A program made the translations under genes and the position numbers. From Nomia melanderi (taxonomy: Eukaryota > Arthropoda > Insecta > Hymenoptera > Halictidae): a stretch of 64,000 nucleotides of DNA. The notes under the pieces were generated by a model. The model searched no databases. It was given only the letters and a program-made list of their open reading frames with translations, and had not been told where the DNA came from. The stretch lies in NCBI RefSeq assembly GCF_051020985.1, contig NC_135000.1:5663001-5727000 (forward strand), read 5' to 3'. This document shows positions 1 through 12,760 of the stretch, in pieces (position 1 is the stretch's first letter; every line of letters starts with the position of its first letter).

Positions 1-1739
1 CGAGAAACGGAATACAAAAATGCGCGCTTAAGCCTTCAATCGGTCGGTCCGCGGCGCGATTTACATGAGAAGACAAAAACTTGCTTTCGAGGCGTCGTCC
101 CTAACCTCACTTTTCCCCGAGTGCGAACGCGGCGGGAGGAAAAGCTGGCTCAGCGGGACTCGGCCGCCCTCCCGCGCTGCTTTGCATTTTACAATGGCAA
201 AGATATTATGTAAAGCGTCTGCGCGCGAGTACATTCGACGGAGCAGAGCATTGCTCGGTCACAAAATTTCATTGCCTTTCCCCGCACGCGCCAAAGAATC
301 GTTTGAAACAATAGCCTGATTGTCTTCTTGTCTGCTAGGCTTTGCGCGCGGATCTCCCCTTTCACGTTTCCGCTCGGCTGACGATTTTCTATCCCGCTTT
401 TTAGATGATTCCGTGTGATATCTGGGGAACGAAGCGAAATTAGCTGTACATAATTCTGAGTTACGTGTGTAGTTGATTGCTTGCCTCGAATTTAGCAGTG
501 GAGACTCGGTTGCTGCTCTCGTAGCACGAACAGCAAAGTTTGATGAAATCGTAGTACCATTTGATACTTTCCCAGTCAAATTTGAAATATTCAAGAGGCA
601 GAGTTGGTCGTATTACTCTATAAAAAGTTCAAACATGAATTCTTGGAAGAGTTCAATATAGAATTCAATATTCTATACAAAACCTGAATACTTTAAAAAC
701 CCTCATCCCCAAAACCTACATAGCCGGAATATTCTTTTGCTCTGAACATAACCTCAAACCGGTATCTATTAAAAACTATCAACCGAGCAAATTATAATAC
801 TAAAAATCCTGCAAAAAGTTCAGCGAACCTAAGCAAAAAAATTCCCTCGAAAGAAACCAAATAATCTTGTCCTGTTCCCATGGTAATCCAGGAAACCAGC
901 TGTCTGGATGCAAAGGGAGGCCAAAAACGTCCCCCATAAAACCGGAGCAAAAACGTTGTAGGCGTTCAAGTGGTACCGGCGCGGAACGTATGGAGATAAG
1001 GTTAAAAATCGTAATAGTTGCCAATTACGCGGGGCATAGTTGTTTCTAACACATTCCCAGGCGGCTGCAGTTGCAGCGTGCACCGGTGCGGACGCGGTTC
1101 CGGCGTCGGTGTGCTCCGGTGAGCATTTAGAATGGTCTCTTTCGCCGTTTTTCCCTGGTATCACTTATCTGGTGTAACGCTTTTAGCGCGCGTGTCTGTG
1201 TACAAAGTGTCTGCGGGCCTTGTATCCCCTAACTCGGCGTGTACATTGTTGCATATGGAAATGTACACACGGGATGGGCGCGCTTCTTACGTGCCACACG
1301 AGTGCACGCGTCCACACGGACACTCTCGACCGTTTAAATTTACTTTTTCCTGGTTGTTTCGTTCGCCGAGTGTCTCGCGCAATGTACCACCCCCATCCTA
1401 CCCCGCCGGCTGCCCGCAGGTCTCCAGCTGAAGGGGATGTAACGAATGGCTGCTTTCTTTATTTTCCTACGATTTTTCTGCTGTTTTCGAAATTGGAAAA
1501 TTATTGCCTCTCGTTTGCCCATTTGCTTCTTCCCCTGCCGCGGAAAAAGCCGTGGAAAATGCTTAGCGATCGGTCTGCTTGCATAATTGTATTCCGATAG
1601 TGACATTAGGAGCTATTAAATTTTGATCTGGAGCCTTGGTTTCTTTAATGTGTAACAGTGGTGGTTTTGGAACTTGAGTTCTTTGATTGATATATTGAAA
1701 AACGTTATCGGATACATTCCTTTAGTGCTAAATTCATAA
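1..1739. other. Non-coding, two GC-richer segments with a C/A-rich spacer
   Basis: Positions 1-600 and about 850-1,600 are CpG-containing, non-repetitive sequence. About 660-840 is A/C-rich on the top strand. Open frames of up to 126 codons occur on both strands but overlap each other antisense, are compositionally biased and match no family I recognise, so I call no gene. Confidence 0.6.
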
Positions 1740-3270
1740 TGTCCTAAATGCTTAAATTTTTAAGTATTTAGATTAGGAAATTCTGAAGCTTTTAAGTTTT
1801 TAGATTTTTGAATTCCTGAAGTTTTGGCTTCTTGGGTTCTTGGATTCCTAAATTTCGGAACTCCCGAATTCTAACAGTCTAAAATTCTCATATTTTTATA
1901 TTTTTATATTCTTATATTCTTATATTCTTATACTCTTATACTCTTATATTCTTATATTCTTATATTCCTATATTCCTATATTCTTACATTCTTACATTCT
2001 TATATTCTTATATTCTTATATTCTTATATTCTTATATTCCTATATTCCTATATTCTTATATTCTTATATTCTTATATTCTTATATTCTTATATTCTTATA
2101 TTCTTATATTCTTATATTCTTATATTCTTATATTCTTATATTCTTATATTCTTATATTCTTATATTCTTATATTCTTATATTCTTATATTCTTATATTCT
2201 TATATTCTTATATTCTTATATTCTTATATTCTTATATTCTTATATTCTTATATTCTTATATTCTTATATTCTTATATTCTTATATTCTTATATTCTTATA
2301 TTCTTATATTCTTATATTCTTATATTCTTATATTCTTATATTCTTATATTCTTATATTCTTATATTCTTATATTCTTATATTCTTATATTCTTATATTCT
2401 TATATTCTTATATTCTTATATTCTTATATTCTTATATTCTTATATTCTTATATTCTTATATTCTTATATTCTTATATTCTTATATTCTTATATTCTTATA
2501 TTCTTATATTCTTATATTCTTATATTCTTATATTCTTATATTCTTATATTCTTATATTCTTATATTCTTATATTCTTATATTCTTATATTCTTATATTCT
2601 TATATTCTTATATTCTTATATTCTTATATTCTTATATTCTTATATTCTTATATTCTTATATTCTTATATTCTTATATTCTTATATTCTTATATTCTTATA
2701 TTCTTATATTCTTATATTCTTATATTCTTATATTCTTATATTCTTATATTCTTATATTCTTATATTCTTATATTCTTATATTCTTATATTCTTATATTCT
2801 TATATTCTTATATTCGTAGATTCTTATATTCTTATATTCTTATATTCTTATATTCTTATATTCTTATATTCTTATATTCTTATATTCTTAGATTCTTAGA
2901 TTTTAAGATTCTTAGATTCTTATATTCTTAGATTCTTAGATTCTTAGATTCTTATATTCTTATATTCTTATATTCTTATATTCTTAGATTCTTAGATTCT
3001 TAGATTCTTAGATTCTTATATTCTTATATTCTTATATTCTTATATTCTTATATTCTTATATTCTTATATTCTTATATTCTTATATCCTTAGATTCTTAGA
3101 TTCTTAGATTCTTATATCCTTAGATTCTTAGATTCTTATATTCTTATATTCTTAGATTCTTAGATTCTTAGATTCTTAGATTCTTAGATTCTTAGATTCT
3201 TAGATTCTTAAATACTTAAATTCCTAGATCCTTATATACTTAGATTCGTAAATTCTCAAATCCCTGGATT
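1740..3270. repeat. Octanucleotide microsatellite (TATATTCT)n, about 1.35 kb core
   Basis: From about 1,890 to 3,240 the sequence is an almost unbroken 8-bp tandem repeat, unit TATATTCT. The stretch from about 2,040 to 2,810 is nearly perfect, which is around 96 identical units. From about 2,890 onward a variant TAGATTCT is interspersed in blocks. The borders (1,740-1,890 and 3,210-3,270) hold progressively decayed octamers of the same frame (such as TTCCTAAA and TTCTCAAA). A homogenised core with degenerate edges is typical of slippage or unequal exchange. The true length may differ from the assembled length. Confidence 0.95.
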
Positions 3271-4100
3271 CCCAAGCTACATTCTTCACTCCCGCATCCA
3301 CACGCGCAGGAAAGGATCGCAGCGGTTTCCCTCAAAGAAAAGCAACGCGTCAAGAGTTTCCAGTGCGTAGTCGCAGCCTTAATTGCTCGTGCCTCGCCGC
3401 GAGCATCAGCCTCTGAAGGGCTAATGACAGAATGCGGTCGGACCAATTACTTAACCTGTTATTTACCCGGGTCTAAACCAGTTTTATCAGCAGTCTCGCT
3501 CTCCAGCCGCGATTCGCAATCGCAAACAAGCCTCCGCGATACACGGTCCGCGTTTATGCGGGGGTGGAGGCGCATCCCGTGTCTCGGGCATGCACTCTTC
3601 CCGGCGCATATCGATTCTCCACGTCGTTACGCTGCCGTGTACGTGGTACGCGTGTACACGTTATGTTCAACCAGGCCACCGGGTTATCTATACGGGCCGT
3701 TTTAACGCGGAACATTGTCTTTGGTGAATTGCATTCCGTAGATACTGTCAGTTGTCGCTGTCGTTGCTTGTGTTCAGACTATCGCCGGTTATATCGAGCA
3801 CATTATGCCGTACACGCCGCACTTGAAACGCTACCGGTATCGCGGCAGGACATGACCTGCCCCGTGATGAATCTCGTTGAAGAATCTAATCTGACTGGCC
3901 AACTGGGTTCCCTCGTATTTCAGTGTCTTTCTTTTAAGATCAGCAGCCTTTATGCTGCTGGGACATAGACTCTTTAGAGGATCTTAATTGCTTATTGAAG
4001 TTTAAGTTGAGGACATCTAGATGAAGGAGCTAACCTCGAGAGATTATACTCAACGAGGACTTGATTGTGGTAGTCTTTTGAAATAATTTCAATTCAAGTC
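3271..4100. other. Non-coding GC-richer segment
   Basis: Unique CpG-containing sequence. The longest open frame is 134 codons (3,564-3,968, +), Cys/Arg-rich, with no recognisable domain and overlapping other open frames. Its right edge (3,990-4,090) becomes G/T-leaning. Confidence 0.5.
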
Positions 4101-4860
4101 CGTTTCAAAGAGCCTCTAACCTAAGATAATAAAGTTAACTCTATAACAGTGTAGGCCTATCTTAACTGAATCTATCATAGAGAAAACCTAACCAAAGCAA
4201 ATCTACGTCACAGTACACCTAACTTTAGCTAATCCATCTCAAAGAAGATCTAACCCAACCAAATCTATCTGCCAAGCCGTACATTCAACTTGAAACTCTC
4301 AAAAGCTATTATTCAAGGAAGTCTGTTTCAAAGAACCTCCAACCTAAGATACTCTGTAGCGAAGCAAGCCTAGTTCAATTGAATCTATCACAGAGAAGAC
4401 CTAAGTGAACTAAAATTATCTGCCAACCCCCAGCATACAACTTGAAAGCCTCCAAATCTCTAACTCAAGGTACTACTTCAAAGAACCTCTAACCTAAGAT
4501 ACTCTATACCAAAGCAGACCTACCTCAACAGAATCTATCACAAACAACACCCAACCGAAGCAAATTAACATCACACTACACCTAACTCCACCAAATCCAT
4601 CTCAAACAAGATTTAATTCAAATAAACCCACTCTCAATCCCTACATTCAACTTGAAACCCTCAAAAGCCATAACTTAAGGAACTACTTCAAAAAACCTCT
4701 AACCTAAAATACTCTATACCAATGCAAACCTATCTTAACTAAATCTACCACAAACCCAACCAAAGCAAATTAACATCACACTACACCTAACTCCACGAAA
4801 TCCATCTCAAACAAGACCTAACCGAACTAAACCCACCGCCAATCCCCACCATCCGCCTTG
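4100..4860. repeat. Degenerate ~208-bp tandem repeat, C/A-rich
   Basis: Blocks such as CTTGAAACCCTCAAAAGCC recur at about 4,299, 4,440, 4,650 and 4,857. Between them are recurring phrases such as ACCTAAGATACTCTATACC and CATCACACTACACCTAAC. The last two intervals are about 208 bp; the first is shortened to about 141 bp. The top strand is strongly C over G: in 4,741-4,800 I count 21 C and 2 G. Confidence 0.8.
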
Positions 4861-5820
4861 AAACCCTCAAAAGCCGCCCCACCCGGCGGTCGTTCTCAAA
4901 ACCCTGTTTCCCTAAACCAGAACGACTCGTCGCGCAAGGAAACGGCTCGTCTAGCCGCTCAAACATGCATAGAATTTTTCCCGTGGTCAGAGGGGCGGCC
5001 GGGGATGATTCAATGCATCCGTGAATACGTCCCTCCGCGGAAGATATGTGTGTCACTCGGTTGTGTCGCGCGGGAAGCAACAAGAGGGGCGCGGAACAGT
5101 GCTCCTCGCAGATTTGTCATCGTAAATCGTCGCTGGAGATAATCCCGGGGAGGGGGGGAAGGCGGCCTTTTTCTGCCGCGTCTCCGGCTGCCGGGACACA
5201 TTTCACAATTAGCTGGTATTACGTCGACAGGATTAAAGGCGGACAGCGAAAAGTTCGAGCCGCCAGGATTAACCTTGCGTGTGTAGATGTATATATATAT
5301 ATACATATCTGATTCTTGACGCCGCAGCGGCTGGAGGCGTCCAGGTTATTTATGTGGGCGGTCCTAATTAAGCTGCCGCCTGTAATCGGTGTAATCCACT
5401 TTGGCCGAAAGGCCAGGCCGGGGGAACCGTTCCGATTCTTAAGTGTGGCCGGGCTTGACCCACTGCCGCTGTTGCGGCGATAACAATACGCGATTCAACC
5501 GGACGTGTTGCAGAGGTCGGGCGATCCTCCGCGTGTGCTGGCCAGAGATATCGGGCCGGGCTTTGTATTCATTGCAATATTCAGCGGCGCGGAGTTTGTA
5601 ATGATATTAGGAACTTGGATAATCCGTTAGTTCGTTATCGCCCGGCTCTCTTTATTCTCTATCTGTCCCGGCTCCGTGGTATTTTGGATTTCTACCGGCG
5701 CGGCGGAGCTGCCTCGATCCTGATTTCACGGCAGCCGCGTTAGCTGGGTTTGTTCCTCGGTAGTTTGGCGAATTTTGGGACTTGGACGCGGTGTTTTTGC
5801 GGTCTCTGTGATTTTCGGAC
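4861..5820. other. Non-coding GC-richer segment with short TA microsatellite
   Basis: Unique sequence rich in CpG, with a (TA)n run at about 5,289-5,304. Open frames of 88-98 codons on both strands overlap each other. It separates a C-rich left flank from an extremely G-rich right flank (5,821-5,880 has 31 G and 3 C). Confidence 0.55.
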
Positions 5821-6482
5821 GTGGAGGGATTGTTGATGGGTTTCTTTTGGGTGGATGTGGGGTTCGGGGTTGGGGACGAGGGAGGTTTTAGATGATGGAA
5901 ATTGGGTTGTTGGGAATTGTTAATGTTTTGGTTGTGTGGTGTTAGGAAATGTGTATTTGTTGTTTGGGGAGATGGTTTCTGTAGTGATTGTGATGTTTAG
6001 GGACAGATTTTGTGGTGTTTGTAATGTTTATAATATTTATAGATTTCTATTACAGTGTTTATAATATTTGGAGATGTCTGTTATTCTGTCTATAATATCT
6101 AGAAATATCTGTTATTCTATTTGTAATATCTAGAGATATTTATAACATCTATAATGTCTAGAGATATCTATTGTAATATCTACAATGTCTAGAGAAATCT
6201 ATTATAATATCTATAATGTCTAGGGGTATCTATTATAATATCTAGAGACATCTATCATTCTATTTATAATAACCAGAGATACCTATTATTCTATTTATAA
6301 AATGTAGAAATATCTATTATAATATCTATAATACCTATAGACACCTATTATAATACCTATAATACCTACAAACATCTATTATAATATCAATAATATCTCT
6401 AGACACCCAGTACAATTCCCATAACACCTAAAGACATCTACTATATCTATGACATCTATAGATATCTATTATAATACCTACA
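5821..6482. repeat. Degenerate ~30-bp repeat spacer changing from G/T-rich to A/C-rich
   Basis: After a G/T-rich start, from about 6,010 the spacer is built of a repeated phrase of the type TATAATATCTAGAGATATCT with a period near 30 bp. Early copies (6,020-6,120) have G and T at variable sites. Middle copies (6,180-6,340) are mostly A/T. Late copies (6,340-6,480) carry A and C at the same sites. The change is gradual. Confidence 0.7.
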
Positions 6483-7020
6483 CTATCTACATGCCCAAAG
6501 ATATATACCATTACATCCCCAATATCCCCAGCCATCTATCACCATATCCACAACATTCAAAAAACCACATTACACATTTGAAAAACCCATATTCCTCAGC
6601 AAAATATCCAATCACGTTAATCTACATCGCCACATCCCTTCTCAAAGGGGTAACACAATTCCAAAGCCCCTCATCAAACTTCCAATAAATCATCAGCTCC
6701 AAAGAACGATTCCAATAAAAGAAAAGGAAACAATAATATTCTCCAATAACCTAAAGATACATACCATCCCATCTCCAATATCCACAGCTATCTATCTCAA
6801 TATTCAAAACATTAAAAAAACCACATACAATTTGAAAAACACATATTCCTCAACAAAATATCCAATCACGTTAATCTACATCACCAGCACCCTTCTCAAA
6901 GGGGTAACATCCCCCAAGAACACAAAATTCCAAAAGCCCTCATCAAACTTCCAACAAATCGTCAGCTCCAAAGAACGATTCCAATAAAAGAAAAGGAAAC
7001 AATAATATTCTCCAATAACC
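6483..7020. repeat. Tandem duplication, unit ~254-269 bp
   Basis: Copy 1 (about 6,483-6,751) and copy 2 (about 6,752-7,020) share long identical phrases, including AAAATATCCAATCACGTTAA at 6,601 and 6,855, and AAAGAACGATTCCAATAAAA at 6,701 and 6,970. Copy 2 carries an insertion of about 15 bp. Both copies are C/A-rich. Confidence 0.9.
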
Positions 7021-8461
7021 AATCCAGCAGTCCACTGAAATTTTCAAAACCCCCGTTCCCCGAGCCACGGAATAATTCAATATTGGCCCAGAAGTATTTC
7101 ATCGGTGTTTGTCGATCGTGGTTCACCTTTTATCCGCGCCGACACGTCCAAACATTGATTTCCGTGTTTCTGGAAGTAGCAGCGCAGCCGTGTCGGATTC
7201 TTCCATTTCGCCGGGAGTATTTCGTAGTTGGTTCGCTCGTCGCCCCGCGATTCCGGGGGCCGGTTTTGCATAAACGCTACCTCGCGCGAAACGTTTCAAT
7301 ATCGCGGCAAGTTGTAGAACTAATATTCTCCGGTGTGTGAACAGAGTTGGACCGGAGGGCGGCTGGGGAAACGGGCGGCTCACATATTTACTGTGACACA
7401 ATTTTGGTAAATAGAAACGATAGAATATGTAATCGGGAGGGGATCACGAATTTCCTCGTGGCCTCGCCGATCGATTTGGATTCTCCGCCTCAAATTGCGC
7501 GGAAGTATTTCGTCCGCTACCCGGATTACGTACGTTCTCATCCCTTTTTGCGGATGGAAACGGACACTTGAAGAATTAATGCAAATCCGCTTGGAATTCA
7601 TTCAATTCGATCATCGATTCTTGCTGGATTCGAGTGTTTTCCTTTCCAGACAGATCTCGCTCGAGTGATACTTACTGCGCTGCAAAGGTGAAAGGGGTAG
7701 CTCCATTTTACGAGGGAAATTATGTTTTCCTATGTTACGATTGATTCCCATTGGAATTATGTATTTTAGAAGTAATAGTATCTCCGGGATTTTGTAATGA
7801 ATTTCTGAAACGAAACAATGGGGATTTATACCTGGTTTAAGGGTATCTGTCGATTCGAGGGGGAAATTGATTTCGGAGTTTCATTTGTGGATATGAGTAG
7901 TAACTTACTGGTACAATATTGCACGAGAGTTTGAGAGTCCTTTCGTATATTCTGTGTTGGACAGTTTTCAGTTTTCTTCTTGTAAAGTTTGTCTTCAACC
8001 TTTGTACTGTAACATATATATAATTTCCACAATTTTATTTCCAACAGTAGAAAACACTCTTCGAGAAAATATCAGATTCTCGAAACAAGTTCAAATGAAA
8101 ATATTATTACTGAACAATTTAAGTTAAATATGATTGACGTTTTTAAACAAAATCATTAAAAAATCAATTATTTATCTAAGAAATCACAACCCTAACAACA
8201 CAATTGTTTTCTAAATATTCCAGAAAAATTTTGAAACAAGTCCATGTAAATATATTATCCAAAAATTAGTTTGTCAGTTATTTAGGCAATCGCAGCCTTT
8301 AGCTATTTAAATTCTGCGTCTTTTATTCATTGAATTGTCTATCAACTTCTATAGTGTCCGATTAATTAGTGTTTCAATTTTCATCCTTCCTGTTTCTGTT
8401 TCCACTAAGAACGATTTATCGTCTAATTTGTTTATCTCTATTTTGTAGCCTCTTGTTTATA
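7021..8461. other. Non-coding: GC-richer segment then AT-rich spacer
   Basis: 7,080-7,700 is unique CpG-containing sequence with overlapping open frames of 64-92 codons on both strands and no recognisable protein. From 7,740 to 7,900 it is T/G-leaning. From about 7,960 to 8,460 it is AT-rich with no repeat unit that I can define. Confidence 0.5.
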
Positions 8462-8638
8462 GTTTCATATATAATACTCTGCTTCATATAATGCGATATG
8501 TGAAATATTAAAATAAAATAGCCTTGTTTCTTAACGTACGTACGTTTTCTCGTTTATTAGTTTCAAGGAACGTTGTTCATATCTCATCGAGAAATATCGC
8601 ACGTTTCTAGCGAAGAACCTCCGAGTGCAAAGGGTTAA
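8462..8638 (+). mobile_element. MITE family F1, right part
   Basis: The right end GAGTGCAAAGGGTTAA (ending 8,638) matches the right terminus of the complete F1 copy at 21,592-21,834. The interior phrase around GTGAAATATTAAAATAAAATAG matches its interior. The left terminus is not recognisable. TTAA target and CCC-starting ends fit the piggyBac superfamily; that assignment is inference. Confidence 0.65.
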
Positions 8639-9480
8639 CTGAAAACAGGTTCAGCGGCATTATGCAAAAATTAGGTTCGAGCGTCAGATGATTTTTCCCC
8701 ATTTCGTTCGAACCCGCCATATTTGCTTGTAACGACATTCTTCGCGCGCATTCCTGATATCCCCTTTATGCTCGCGTTTCGGAATGCGGGTTTTCCTCGA
8801 AAAGGAAGGGTTCACCATTCCCGCCAAAGAATGTGGCTTATAACTAGGAGTGGCACGCGCTTAGCTGGGATTGAAGACGCGTTTGCATGAAAGCTGCCAT
8901 TTACTCTGCTGCATCTCGTGAAGCGTGCGTCGAACTGTTAGGGTTAGCGAAATATCGGCTATTTAAGGCCAGCTCGGTTAATGGGGTCAAACCGTCACGT
9001 TTCTGTTTCTCATATTTTTCCCCCGTTTATGTTACCGGCGAGGAAGAAAAAAGATCGAGATCATTTCGACCGAGAAAAATGGAATAGAAAATATTTCACC
9101 GCTTTTTCTCGGTGGAAGTCGTTTCTTTCTTTTTTTTTTACATTTATCGATTCCTCTTTTTTCGTTGTGTCATCTTGTTTGTGCTTTATCTCAGCAGGCA
9201 GGAATGTTTTATTATTTTCTTCGTGTTCCATTTACTACATTTTCTTTGTTACGGGTACACAATAGCTTCAAAGAGTGGTTTCCACTTGTAACAAGGAAAA
9301 TGAGATGAAAAATAACGTGCTCCACTAGCTTTCGCCTTTGGTGAGGGTGCTGGAGATTTATTCTGTATTTTCATAATTTTTTTAAGTACAAGTTTGAGCT
9401 TTATTGCTGGAAATTTCGATTTTAATGATCTGTGATTGTAGTGTCTAGTTGTGGTAGGGTTTTAGTTAATTGTTCTTTGT
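8639..9480. other. Non-coding GC-richer segment with T-rich right side
   Basis: 8,640-9,110 is unique sequence. 9,115-9,260 is pyrimidine-rich with a poly-T run near 9,129-9,140. 9,330-9,480 is T/G-rich. The short open frames here follow from the T-rich composition. Confidence 0.5.
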
Positions 9481-11040
9481 GAAGAATATCAAAAAATTCA
9501 AAATCAACCATCCAAACCAACTAACTCTCAAAAATAGGGGATGATTCGCAATACCCAAACGAAAGATAAAAACTCGAAAGAATCGCTTGCAAATCGCAAC
9601 GCTCGAAATCCGAAATTCCCCGATAACATTTCTGAAACGATTCATCCGCGCAAATCAATCTTCTCCCGAGCAGAATTCGATCAGCCGCGCAGCGAAGCCG
9701 CGTGTTAGATTCCGATTACGTCCGCGTTGTGTCTATCGATCGCGTCCGCGAAGTCGGCGTTCGAAAGGGGGCGAATTTTCATTCCGAGCCACGTCAGGAG
9801 TCGACGCTCGGAATTTACGTGGCACGCTTTCCGCGCAGGTGACCGGCACACGTCGGCCGACCTCACCCGTTGTGTGTATCTACAGCATAAACTAGTTAAA
9901 GTACTATTTCCGTGGACCGATGACATTAAAACTCGGAAACGCGACGGCCGGGAAGGGGTTGGGGGCCGGCCTGGGACTTTTCTCTTGATCCTTCGTGCGT
10001 CACGCGAGCACACACGCCGTGTAACAACGAGTTTTTACACCATATGCAAATAACCGCGCGCGGAGCCTCAACTTTTAATTGTGCGCGGACTGTTTTCCCG
10101 TTCGAGTGCCGCTTAACGGGACACGGTGCGCCGGTTTAATGAAATGCAAATTGTCGTTGAATACTAACTTGCCGGGGATAAGATTAAACAAATAGTATCG
10201 GGACGGTTGCGGAATGATATCGCGGTCGTGCGCGTTTGTTTGATGAGCAAAGAGAGGGGTCGGCCGGTGTTTTTCTGCAATTTGCCCGATGAATATTGCA
10301 GTTTGTCCTTTTCCTCGGGACACTGTTTGCGGAACATTTGTTCCCGTAGTTTCTCTGATCGAAGTTACGATTAGATTGGTTATAATATTCTTTTCAGCGT
10401 TGCTTGGAGACGTTGAGGCATCGGGTTGAGCACTCGCGTGGCTCGTTTGAGAGTTGGGTTTAAGATTTTTGGGAAAGTGTGATGGATTTTGGGAATTTTT
10501 CGGGAGTATGATCGATTAGTGTTATTTTTCGGAAATATGGTTGCGTAGCTGTTTGTGTTATTAGGTAGAGTGAATTTATGTTATGTAGAGTTTGTTTGTA
10601 TTATTTTTATTACTGTTCTTGTAGTTGTAGTCGCCCAAATTTATGTTAGGAGTATTCGGTTTTTGTATTAAATCTTGTTCGAGTCTTTAAATATTCTAAA
10701 CAATCATTTTACAATTCTGTATCAAATTCTCAATTTAAGAAGTCTATGAAAGTCTGTCAACATCCCCTAATTTTAACAAAGAAGCGACGACAATCTATCA
10801 ATATCCCAATTTTCACAAGAAATCGACTAAAATCTCTAACATCCCCAGATTTCACCAGAAAACCCTAAACATCGCCAAATTTCAACGAAAAATCCCCAAA
10901 AGTCCACCCCCAATTTAAACGAAGAAACCTGCAACAAATCAATCGACTGCCAAACAATGTTTAATCATGGCACATATAAAAAAGATCCTGTCCCAATCAT
11001 AGTGGATTCTCCTCTCAAGAAACAATGGCAGAAAATCCTC
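9481..11040. other. Non-coding: C/A flank, GC-richer segment, G/T flank, C/A flank
   Basis: 9,490-9,590 is A/C-rich. 9,600-10,370 is unique and CpG-rich, with overlapping 102- and 108-codon frames on opposite strands that I reject. 10,380-10,660 is G/T-rich. 10,740-11,040 is A/C-rich; in 10,861-10,920 I count 21 C and 3 G. One full sawtooth unit is visible here. Confidence 0.55.
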
Positions 11041-11571
11041 AAATTCCCTTTCCCCGCGTCAGCCGAGCGACGCACCCTATTAATCCCCGAACATTAAACG
11101 CTCGCCTCGTCACGCAGGGGACCTTCGTCGAAAAATGAGCGCCGGAAGGTGGCGATTTATTAAAAACGTCCTCATTGTCGCCGTGGATGCTGACTGCGCC
11201 CGCAAGATCCGGCATTTCTCTGTTTACCGCGCTCGTACGTGTGTACAGTCGCCATTTAGGGGCGCGCGATATAGATTTACAGCCGGCCCGGTCGAATACG
11301 TGCACGCCGTGCAGCACGGGTCGCGACGCTTGAATCCTGATGGGGATAGAATCGCAGTTTGCGCAGGTTATTCGCGCGTCTAGGTGTACTTGCGTAAGCA
11401 CGGACGTGTGGACATAAAGGACCGTGTCTGCGAGCAGACTAATCGCATCTAATGAGCCACACCCCGTCAACGGAGATTAAATCCGACCCGTTACACGTTG
11501 CACGGACTTGGAAGATTCTGTGGACGTATACGAAATCCTTGGAACATCTATTTTTAGTCATTAATGCGGAG
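11041..11571. other. Non-coding GC-richer segment
   Basis: Unique CpG-rich sequence with a 143-codon frame on the minus strand (11,039-11,470) overlapped by an 82-codon plus frame. Neither shows a family motif, and no splice-like borders were seen. Confidence 0.5.
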
Positions 11572-12240
11572 AGTTGGATTGAATATTGAAGATTGTTCTT
11601 AGGATTTATTTGGATTTGGAATATCGGAATTGTTAGATGTCACGGTTTGGTAGTGAGGATTTTTGATTTTCCGAAATCATGGTAGAAAATTGGATGGATT
11701 CAGTATTGGAGATTGTTTTTGGGTGGTGGAATACTTTTTTCATTTGGCTCTGATATTTTTTTTGTTTATGGAAGAGTATAAAGTTGTCAGATGGTGAGAT
11801 TTGGTATTAAAGTTTCTTTATTTTTGGGAATTTGATTCGAAAGTTGGATGCAATAAATACTGAAGACTGTCTTTGAGATTTGAAATATTCTCTTTATTTG
11901 CTTTTGGAATTTTTGTTTTATTGTGGAAGAATATAAAACTTTCAGATAGTGAGATCTGATACTGGAGATTCTTCATTTTTGGAAATTAGAATGGGGAGTT
12001 AGATGGATTCAGTATTTTAGATTGTTTTTGGATTCGAAATATTTTTATTTATTTGCCTTTGGAATTTTTTTCGGACTGCGAAACAGTATAAATCCTCAAA
12101 TGGTGAGATTTGATATTGGAGATTTTCTGTTTTTGGAAACTGAAGTGGAGTTAGATAGGTTCAGTGTCGGAGATCCTATTTCGGATTTGGACTATTTTTT
12201 TTTCATTCGTTTCTGAAATATTTTTTTACAGCTTACAGTA
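11572..12240. repeat. Degenerate ~154-bp tandem repeat, T/G-rich
   Basis: The phrase GTTGGATGGATTCAGTATTG and its variants recur at about 11,691, 11,845, 12,000 and 12,152, with spacings of 154, 155 and 152 bp. A further, more decayed copy starts near 11,572. Each unit also contains a segment like CAGATGGTGAGATTTGATAT. G exceeds C: 15 G against 5 C in 11,701-11,760. Confidence 0.85.
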
Positions 12241-12760
12241 TTTGAAATATTTTACTTCCCGCGGTTTTGAGGTATTAAAAAAGAATAAATATTTTATTTA
12301 TTCGAGTCGGGAATATTTTTTTTAAGCTACAGGATATTTGGAATATTTCGTTCAGTTGAGATGCGAATATTTTTTTCATACTTCAGGTGTATTGGTCGTC
12401 AAAAATTATATTTAGGATTCCTAGTACTTTGTTTACTTACATTTAAAACATATTTTTAAACCTTTCAGTATTACAAACAATTTTATTTGCTCGATTTAGA
12501 AACATATATCTCCTCTACCATAAAAATCAAAATATTTTTCTCAACTGAAACATCAACGTTCCTAAACTCCAAGAAACCTAAAACACCTCGCTTCACTAAC
12601 CTTTCAAATATCCCTATGCAATACAATAAACATTCCATCCACCAATTTCCAAACATTCATTAAAATCCTAAACTCCGAAATTCCCAAAGCAACCGAAATC
12701 CCGCAAACCTCAGAATCGCAACGATTCAAACGAAAACCATCCAACGACCCCGGCAAATGT
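12241..12760. other. AT-rich spacer turning C/A-rich
   Basis: 12,241-12,480 is T-rich with GAATATTTTTTT-like phrases, probably decayed continuation of the preceding array. 12,500-12,760 becomes A/C-rich; in 12,601-12,660 I count 18 C and 1 G. No gene is seen. Confidence 0.5.

Noticed and set aside
5821..7080. Apparent long inverted repeat (G/T-rich left, C/A-rich right)
   Set aside because: Compositional complementarity only; no base-by-base inverted match was found over any useful length.
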